From Ricordea florida (Eukaryota > Cnidaria > Anthozoa > Corallimorpharia > Ricordeidae): a stretch of DNA of 64,000 nt. Shown here piece after piece: positions 51,201 through 60,200 of the stretch. The notes under the pieces are model-generated. The model did no database searches, was not told the origin of the DNA, and saw only the letters and a program-made list of their open reading frames with translations. Position 1 is the first letter of the stretch; each line of letters starts with the position of its first letter. The stretch lies in NCBI GenBank assembly GCA_949710005.1, contig OX453276.1:24639349-24703348 (forward strand), written 5' to 3'. The position numbers and the translations under genes are program-made.

Positions 51201-54200
51201 TCTCTGCGTTTCCTTGCTCCCTACTGTACACGTTCTTGAGCCGCTCATTCTCTTCTCTGAGCCTTTGAATTTCTCGTAGTTCACTCGGCTCGTGTTGTTT
51301 TTCTGGAGAGCTTTTGTCATGTGTATCCTCTCGGTTGACTGAGGCTCCTCGCTATCAAGTTAAGGGTATAATTCAAACCCTACTACAGTGTGTAATGTTT
51401 TTTTTAACTCGCTCGAATAACCTTGAAAATAAGCCTATGGACGTACCTTTCTTGGCGAAACATAATGTTTGTTGCAAAGTATTCGCTCCTCTGTGTCGGC
51501 TTGAAGTAAGTGTTTGTTGCAAATGCTCGGGTTTAAAAAAAGTTTATTGGTATCTTCGACAACGCTCTCAAACACTGCAATGAGGCGTTGGGGGCACTTA
51601 GTCAGCCTCCCTGAACAGGTGTCACTCGCGGAACTTTGCGGAAAGCAACAAGTTGTCTCGTTACTTTGCCGTAATTTTTCGTAGTGTCGAATGCACAGAC
51701 AAATACCCTCCCCTAACTCATTAACTCTAAAAACCTTTCCCCAACAGCAGTCCGAGTGATATTTTTCTTTTCCGCTTCGGAGGGCCCGTTGTTCCTTGGC
51801 GCATATCATTGTTTACCACAAAATACGATGTTAAAAATTTTAGTGGGTTTTCCTTCAAGTCACGTCAACTTTTCAAAGCGGCTGCACTTGGAAGTGGCGG
51901 GAAATTGTCGCGGGCTAACCGCGGCGCTTTTGCCACTAAAGGAAGAATGACTACAACTATAAAGAGAAATCCTCTTTTATTTTAGACGAACAAAGTGAAG
52001 TTTACAATGTTGAATGGACTGTAGCAGAGCATTAATTAACGGGAATTACAATCACGATGGTATTATATCACGAAAGGAACGCTCAACGAGACAACAAACT
52101 GTCTTTACTCACAGATTGGTTTCCTAAGTCACCTCAGACGAAGTCTCGCCGAAAGATCGCCATTATTCATTATCACAGAGCTTCACGGAGTCGCTCTTAT
52201 CGGTTTTTTGCCTTTGGGAAGTGTTTTCTCAAGACCATGCCGACGAAAAAAAAGTCATTTTTGATATTTCCTTGCGAAACAAACAACAATAACGTAGTCC
52301 AAATCTCAAGTTTAACAAGCAATGGGCAGTCTTAACAAACGCGAAAAACAGAGTCCAGTTCTGCTTCCAGTGGCAGCGAACATAAGCACGAGAGCGAACC
52401 ACGAAAGGGAGAATATCCTGTGGAAAATTACCGCCGATCTCACTGAACACAACACCAAGGCAAACTAGAATTGCCGAAGGCGTAATGCAACCGGTTATCA
52501 AACTTTTGACTAATGTGCGAACAGCCTGGTAAGAGGCTAAATTACGTGGTGAAATCTTATTTGTCGTCCACCATTTTGAAACATTTGAGGGCGGGAAATG
52601 AGTGCGCATGCTCAGCGGTTTTTGAGACCTGTCGACACTAGAATGGTCCATAGACAACGTGAAAGATTACCTAAATAGAAGATGGCGTCTAGTAGAATTA
52701 CGTTCGTACATGTGCTGCGTTTTGGAAATGAGTTCAATGAGGGACTTTGCTGTAGATTTATCTTTACAAATCTTCAACAATCACTAGATCTCTTGGTAAG
52801 ATGTGATTAGAAAATCTAGTCGCCAATTTGGTGACTAACTTTCAGGATTTGGTCGCCATTTGACGCCCTGCTTACCCTCATTTTTTAACAAGCCAGCGAT
52901 GGCCGCAGTGGGGATGGCAACAATTAACATGTTGGTCAATAGAATATGACGGTATAAATTTTAGTCTTTTGGTGTGCTTGCATAGTGACAAACACTTAAG
53001 GGATTACGTTATCATAAACAAACTGATTTTCAGGCGTTTGCGAACTGACCCCAGATGTTTGCGAAATGATCGTTGGCGAAACGACTAGTTCGCGAAACGA
53101 CCGTAGAGTTTTGTTCAGCGTTTTTAAGGTTGGCTTTGCCGAGTTTACAGTAGAAGAATTCCAAGTACTGTAGCTTTAGCATTCAAAGTACTGATATTTC
53201 AAGAGGTGCTAGGACTGCTAGGAGAGGAGAGTACCCTGGGAGCTTCGTAAAGTAGCTCTGAAACTTTGTACTTTCACACCGTCATCCATGTTGTGATAAT
53301 TGACCTCACGTGAGCCGCCTTCCTTGCCGTTTAGTCCACAGCGCTGACCTACGTCCTATTCTTGGCATCAAGTCAGGCTCAGCTATGTGCATTATCCAGT
53401 ACAAAGATAATGACCTTGTCCACAGGCCCGAGACTGGAAGTGCTTCAGTTTTTGTAATGGATGCACCGCATTCACCAGTAACCAAAGCGGAGCTCATGTC
53501 AAAAATGAAGTTTCCAGAGGTCTTTGGTGACGGCCTAGGCCAACTTGATGGCGAATACAAGATTAAGTTAGATGAAGCTGTCCTCCCAGTACAGCATGCT
53601 CCACGTTGCATTGCAGTAGCATTATAAGGTCCAAGCTCAAGGTCCAAGCTCAAGGCCCAAGCTCAAGGAAGCTTAGATGATTTAGAAGCACAAGATGTCG
53701 TAGCTCCAGTGACCACGCCCACCAGGTGGATAAGCTCCATTGTCGCAGTACCAAAGAAGAATGGAAAGTTGGGCATATGCCTTGACCCTAAAGATCTGAA
53801 TGGTGCAATACAGAGAGAAAATTACCAGCTTCAGAGAGCTGAGGACATTGCGACACGCCTCCACGGAGCAAAGGTCTTCACAATTATGGATCTCAAAAAT
53901 GGCTTCTGGCACGTCAACCTCGACGGAGAGTCTTCATACCTGACTATCTTCCAGACCCCCCCGGCTTTGGTCGTTATCGCTGGAGGCGCATGCCGTTTGG
54001 CATCTGATCAGCTCTGGAAGTGTTTCAACGCAAAATGCATGAGCTTATTGAAGGCATGACGGGTATTGACGATTTTATTCCAGTCAGTTATGGTGACACG
54101 TTTGAAGAAGCGGCTCAGGATCATGACAAAAATATTCTGGTCTTCCTCCAAAGATGCAAAGACAGAAATATTTGCCTAAACCTAGATAAGCTTAAGCTGC

Positions 54201-57200
54201 GACAGCCACAAGAGCTCTTTATTGAGCACATGGCCACAGATCAGGGACTGGGAATAGATCCCGCCAAAGTTCGAGCTAATTTTGAGATGCCACCTCTTAC
54301 AGACAAGCTAGGAGTACATCGTCTTCCGAGGCTGGCTCAGTACCTTGCCAAATTCCTTCCGCATCTCCCCGATATAACCAAGCCGTTAAGGGACTTAACA
54401 CAGAATAAGGTACAGATGGTTTGGAATGAACCTCAACAGGCTGCATTTGCGAAGCTAAAGGAAATGGTTACGCGCACCCCAGTTCAGCGTTACTATAATC
54501 TCAAGGACAGAAGTCACACTACAGTGTGACGCGTCCCAGCCCGGCCTTGAAGCAGCTTTGATGCAGAATAGGCAGCCCGTTGCACACGCCTCACGAGCCG
54601 TGACACCGGCCGAGTCACGTTATGCCCAAATAGAGAAAGAATGCCTGGCAATAGTCTTCGCTTGTGACCCTTTTGACGCTTATGTGTTTTGCCGAGACCT
54701 GGCAGGGCTGCAAATAACGGCCGTTCAACGGACAGTGTCCGGTCAAAAATAGGCATTGTCCGGTCAAATCCTACTGAAGCTGGCCGGACAATTTGTCCGG
54801 TCGTTTACGCTGGTAAGGAAAAAACTTATACCCCGTTCACACCAAAGCTTAAACATGTTTAAATGCTGTTCAGTTAAACACGGTTTAAGATTGTTTCCTT
54901 TATATAAGCTGCTTAGTGACGTTGTAGACTACAAATTTAGCACAGATAGAAAGAACATGTTTAGTTTATCTGAATCGTGTGAAAAAGCCCGTGTTCCAGT
55001 GCTCGGTTATCATTTTTCACGGAACCTGGTTTAACTAAACATGTTTAGTTGGTGTGAATGGGGCATTAAGTTTTAAACATTTCAAGGTTTAATATTTTTG
55101 GCGTTTGTGAAAAAGGAGGGGAAAAGATGGATACTTAACTATCACACCAAGAACTTTTAATAAATGATTCGTAGTAGTCATAAATGTCCGTCTGTCGTTG
55201 CACATTTTCGCTTTGTCATTCACCAAGTCCTCACCCGGAAAATTAGCGGATCTTACAGATGTGTTCCGATCACTGGTGTGAATTACTTTATTATCAGTCC
55301 GTGTGAGTTTTGTAAACATCATGTGAAGGGGGGAGTTTGTCCGGCCAAAAATGGGACATGTCCGAGCAAAAATAGGTTTGACCGGACAATTTGACCGGCG
55401 CCAGGTGGGAAATTATTTGTAGCCTTGCCTGGTGAATGTAGAAACGGATGAAAAAACCCTCGAGACGATCTTTATGAAATCAATGGCATCGGCCCCCAAA
55501 CGGCTCCAGAGAATGTCGTTGCGCCTGCAGAAATACAATCTGAGAGTGAAATACAAGAAAGGAAGAGAAACGATATTGTTATATACCAAGACTTTCACTC
55601 AACAAAACGAGCACTGTGATTGGTTGATTCTTGGTCACGTGCCCTTGAACAAATTTAAATGTATCCCGACCGGGATACAATTGCGCAGTTGTTGCCCGCG
55701 CGCCAGTTGTACCGTCTTTGTTTGCTTGTTTTTGCTAAGGGAAAGTCTAAATATATAACAAAGCACTTAATGTATGGTCCCTCGGGAAACTAGTTAGTTT
55801 TGTTTTCCCTCGAGTCCTGATGTTTCCCTCGACTTCGTCTCGGGAAACATCAGGACTCTCGGGCAACAAAACTAACTGTTTCCCTCGGGACCATACATTA
55901 AGTGTGTACTGGCAGATACCTTAGGTCGCGCCTACTCATCAGAGGTGAACACCACCGAGTTCTCAAAAGAGCTGGAAGACGTAGACTGTTCGGGAATTTT
56001 GTTCAGCTCAACACTCTGAGGACCGTATCTTTTTCTATCACCTTTAATCCTCGGACTTAACCATCCTTTCTAACATTAACATGAACGTCGACATCCTTGA
56101 GCCTTTTTTCTTACAGATATTCTTTGTCTTTTTGCTCCCCCTACCTACATTTCCGGTGTCCCATTACTGTACCTTGCACGTGGTAAACAATACGTTTCAC
56201 GTGCAGAACATTTATAAACTACGTGTAAAATTTTATGACAAGAAAATCGCAGCCGCATGCTGCTACGCGTTGCGTTACGCGGCGTTGCGTTACGCGGCAA
56301 TGTTTTCGACAAAGAGCACCGTACATAGTCTCCTCCGCAGCCGTTATTAGGATCGTCACGCAACGCTTCTCCCCCACTAACGGCTGCTTCAACCCGAACT
56401 CTTTTTGTTTCCCTTTGTTTAGAGTTCACGTGAAATTTACAGAATTGCACCAATCACGCGTTGCCTATTGTCAACTCTGAAACCAATTAACGTATCAGTA
56501 GTTTGTCAATGATGTCAGTTTCCCGCGTCAATTCATCGCCTCCTTTGCTAGATGTTGCCATAAATCTCAGAGATTTCCTATGGATCTAACTCCGAAGAAA
56601 ATAGTCAAAAGCGGCTCTGGGTGCTTCATTTGTTCGTCGGCTTTCCTCAAGAATAACAAAATCTTCATTTTCGGTAAGAGTTCACTCGACATTGTTGAAG
56701 TCATCCGATCCTCGCTATCTGTGGACGTGAGTCGCTACACAGAAAACAGCGAACTGTTCGTCTGTAGAGACAAATGCTACTAGCGTTTGATAAAATTTAA
56801 TCGGGCATCGGATAAGTTGAAGGAGCTAAAGAAAGAAATCGAAGAAGTCCTCAAGGCAAGAGAACAGGGCAAAACGCAGAGCAAAACGCCTGCTATATCC
56901 AGATGAGAATGCCGACAGAGGTGCCAAAATACATCAACTTCATCACATCGAGGAAAAGCATCCAAATCGCTGCGATCTGCCGATACCACTTGTACTTCTT
57001 CGGATGCGTTGGCAAGCCGAATAATGAATTGTCAACCACTTTCACAACACGTAATTGAAAAGGTGTTGAAGATTGCGTCAAAAGAAGTTACTGTCTTGTG
57101 CTCAAAATACAACCCTTCAATGTCGAGGAAAGATGAGAATAACAGTCTCGAAATGCTGCCATCTTGACATCTTGTGATGTTCCCCTTACAATTTACCAGC

Positions 57201-60200
57201 AATACCATTTTAAACTCGAGCATAAACTAATGCTTGAAATCAAATATTTATTGTGTACAACAAATGAAGTATGAACGAGTTGTAAAGGAAATTCACATAG
57301 GAATTGCTCAAATCCACTATTCATCGATACGTCTCCGGCCTGTGTATTATGCTTATGCTTTTTCTTTTTCTTCTCAGGTAAGCTTAATAAAAATCTCCCG
57401 GGCGCGAAAAGTGAAGTCATCAATTTACAAGCTTAAGAGTTCAATGCCTACAGTAATTGTAAATTAATTCACACAGGATTTCCTATCTAAAATGTAACTT
57501 CAGAAGCGGAATTGACAAACAAAAACAAGTGTCCAATTGACCCTTAACTTGCCACTGCTTTATAACATGAGCTTCATCATAGCCACGGCACATGACTTTC
57601 TACTGTATACATCATTGCACAACACGGTTCTCCAACGATCATTCAACAGCCACGCTCCTGGTGACCCGAAAACGATGGGGTATTCTCCCTCCTCAATCCA
57701 CTCTTACTATCCGTAGCCGATAGAACACGAGTGGTGATTGGACAATTTAGTCTTGGCGCGACCGCCTCAGGAATATGTGAGGCATGTTGTGATTGGCTAA
57801 TTCGCGGAAACAAAAAGAGTTCGAGTTTTAGCAGCCGTTAGTGGGGGAGAAGCGTTGCGTGACGATCCTAATAACGGCTGCGGAGGAGACTACACCGTAC
57901 ACGGCTTCCAGTGACTGTCGACCGCTGGCAACAGCTGAAGAATGCAGCCGCAAATGACCCAGTACCGCAGAGATTACGGGATTTGATCAGAGGCGGATGG
58001 CCAGAAAACAGAGCACAAGCATCCGAATGTGTTCGCCCTTACCTTGATGTGCGTGATGAGTTAACTATCCAGGACGAGTTTATATTCCGAGGTCAGCAGA
58101 TTGTTGTTCCGGTAGTGATGAGAAAGGAACTCATGTCCCATCGCAATGATCAAGGACAGGAGCCACTGCAGCTGCACGAGTTCATTGCACGACCGTGGGC
58201 TAAGGTTGCTGCTGACCTCTGTGAATTTGATAACAGGGTGGTGTTAGTTGTCTGTGACTGCTACAGCAACTTTATCGAAGTGGCCCGGCTGAGCAGCATT
58301 ACATAATCAAGGAGCTGAAAGCCATATTTGCAAGACATCGAGTTCCAGACACTCTGGTTACAAACAATAGTCCACAGTTTTCGTCTGCCGAGCTTTCAGC
58401 TTTCTCCAAGACCTGGATGTTCGAGCACAAGACATCATCGCCGGCCTATCCTCAGTCCAATGGAAAGGCAGAGAATGCAGTTCAGACTTTTAAGGATTTG
58501 TTTGCAAAATGCAAGGCATCTGGAGTATCAGAGTTTCAAGCACTCTGAGACTGGCATAGTATACCCACTGCAGGAATTGGTACCAGTTCTGCCCAACGCC
58601 TCATGGGTCACCGTTGCAAAACACCGCTGCTGGTAGCAGGCTCACTATTACAGCCCAACTTTCCTGCTGAGCAAGACACTCTCAAGTTGATAGGTACCAA
58701 GCAAAGGCAACAGTACTATCACAACAAGCAAGCAAAACCTTTAGAACCAATATGTGTGGGAGAAACATCGTGAATGAGACTACCTGGTGAGAATACATGG
58801 TGTTCTGGAACATGTGCAGATACAGCTGGCCCAAGGAACTACAGGGTACAAGTAGGACAGACAGTGTACAGGAGAAATCAATGGTAGCTAATCAAAACAG
58901 GGGACCCAAAGATCCAAAACTAATTATCCCTGATAAGTTGGCAGACACAAGCCCTGAGGCAGAGGCCACTGCCGCACCTGGAAAGTGCCCTCTGTCTGAA
59001 GTTGGCGTTGGTCCGAGAAGGTCGCACCGGCCAGTGACACCGTTCCAGTGACTCAAAGACTTTGTGACTCCATCATGTGTTTTCCTTTTAACGTTTCTTA
59101 GGAACAAGGGAAGATGTGACAAGTTGTGTGACTTTTTATAATCTTCTATTGTGATTCTGTCAATCAGCTTTGTACATGTATATGTCATTGCCTAACCCAG
59201 CACAGGGATCTCTTGTCTGGTGTGTCGAGCACAGAGCTTAGGTGTTGTGTTGCGGTGTGATTATTTTGATGAATCTTTTGGAACCTTCATTTGCCATTTC
59301 TTACAAAAATTTCAGCAAGTTTAAATGAAATTTACAGCAGGTTTAAATGAAATTTTCCGTGGGTTAATGAAAAATTGCCCAAAAGATTAAATGAGTTTGA
59401 TTCAGAAGATTACATCAGAAATTTGAAAAGATTGAGTTAAATTTGGAGTTTAAATAATAATTCACTTTGAAATCTTGCTACATATGGGCAGCCATAAAGG
59501 GAATCCATCAGGAAGTTGAGTTTTCAGTGGACAAAAACCTTGTGCCAGAATAATTTAAACAATCTTGCATTCTTGTTTCCCCGATTAATTCCGACACTTA
59601 AAAAAATGTTTGCATTTACTTATAGTCATCTCTGTTTTATTACATGTGTTACAACAAGAGCAAAAATGTCATGCTTATTAATGCTTTAGAAATCTTTTGT
59701 TTTTAGTTTATTTCCTAGAATGCTACTGTTAAAGCCATTGAAATATCAGAACCCCATTTGCAAATGATGTGAAACACAGAATGTGAAAAGAAAATGCACA
59801 CCCCTACCCAATATTTCTGGGAATATCCCCCCTCCCCCACCCCAGGCAGTAGAGGTGTACAAAGTTCCTTGGTGAAAGAGGTGTTGTTTAAAGCAAAGGA
59901 AAATATAGAGATCTTTTTTATACTAACAACTATTCATTCTGACAGATATCTTACAGAATTTAGTATCTGTTAATCTTTATTGCTTTCTTTACCTTTCATA
60001 TCCTCAACTCATTATCAAGAAAAGCATGGGACACACCCTGTTGATTTTTAAGGTACTAACTTGCTCTTCCCATATTATGCCATGTACTTTATGCAGTGTT
60101 TGGCCTTGCCAGAAAGTTACTCAAGTAACTATGATACAGTATACAACATTTAAAACCACATATCAGTAGCTAAACCCTTGCACTATCCGGCATGAACGCA

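Larger units (their letters stand above)
45287..52642 (-). mobile_element. DNA transposon with an 11-exon RING/C2H2 gene
   Basis: ACACTAGA occurs at 45287-45294 and 52635-52642, directly outside matching inverted ends (GACAGGTCTCAAAAACCG at 45295 onward; mirror ending at 52633, 22 bp identical). Between them lies one intact minus-strand gene of 11 exons. An 8-bp duplication with CAGG-type ends fits hAT- or Zisupton-like superfamilies, but the protein matches neither by eye. It sits in NAPRT intron 2, in the same direction as the host gene. Confidence 0.7.
53330..59305 (+). mobile_element. Decayed Ty3/gypsy retrotransposon
   Basis: Fragments in three frames read, in order: [70 protein letters not shown] (reverse transcriptase), [17 protein letters not shown] (RNase H), and integrase with [18 protein letters not shown]. 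Frameshifts and stops occur throughout, and the YxDD box is degenerate. The 5' LTR is missing. A probable 3' LTR at 59115-59305 (TG...CA) follows a polypurine tract. It has inserted into copy 2 of the repeat at 43,850. Confidence 0.88.

Noticed and set aside
45552..51809. Ordinary nested host gene in the NAPRT intron
   Set aside because: Not excluded, but the 8-bp duplication and 22-bp inverted ends just outside the gene make a transposon the better reading.
55089..56480. Various 60-110-aa ORFs between 55.1 and 56.5 kb
   Set aside because: They fall in inverted-repeat insertions of the gypsy element and show no protein-like composition.
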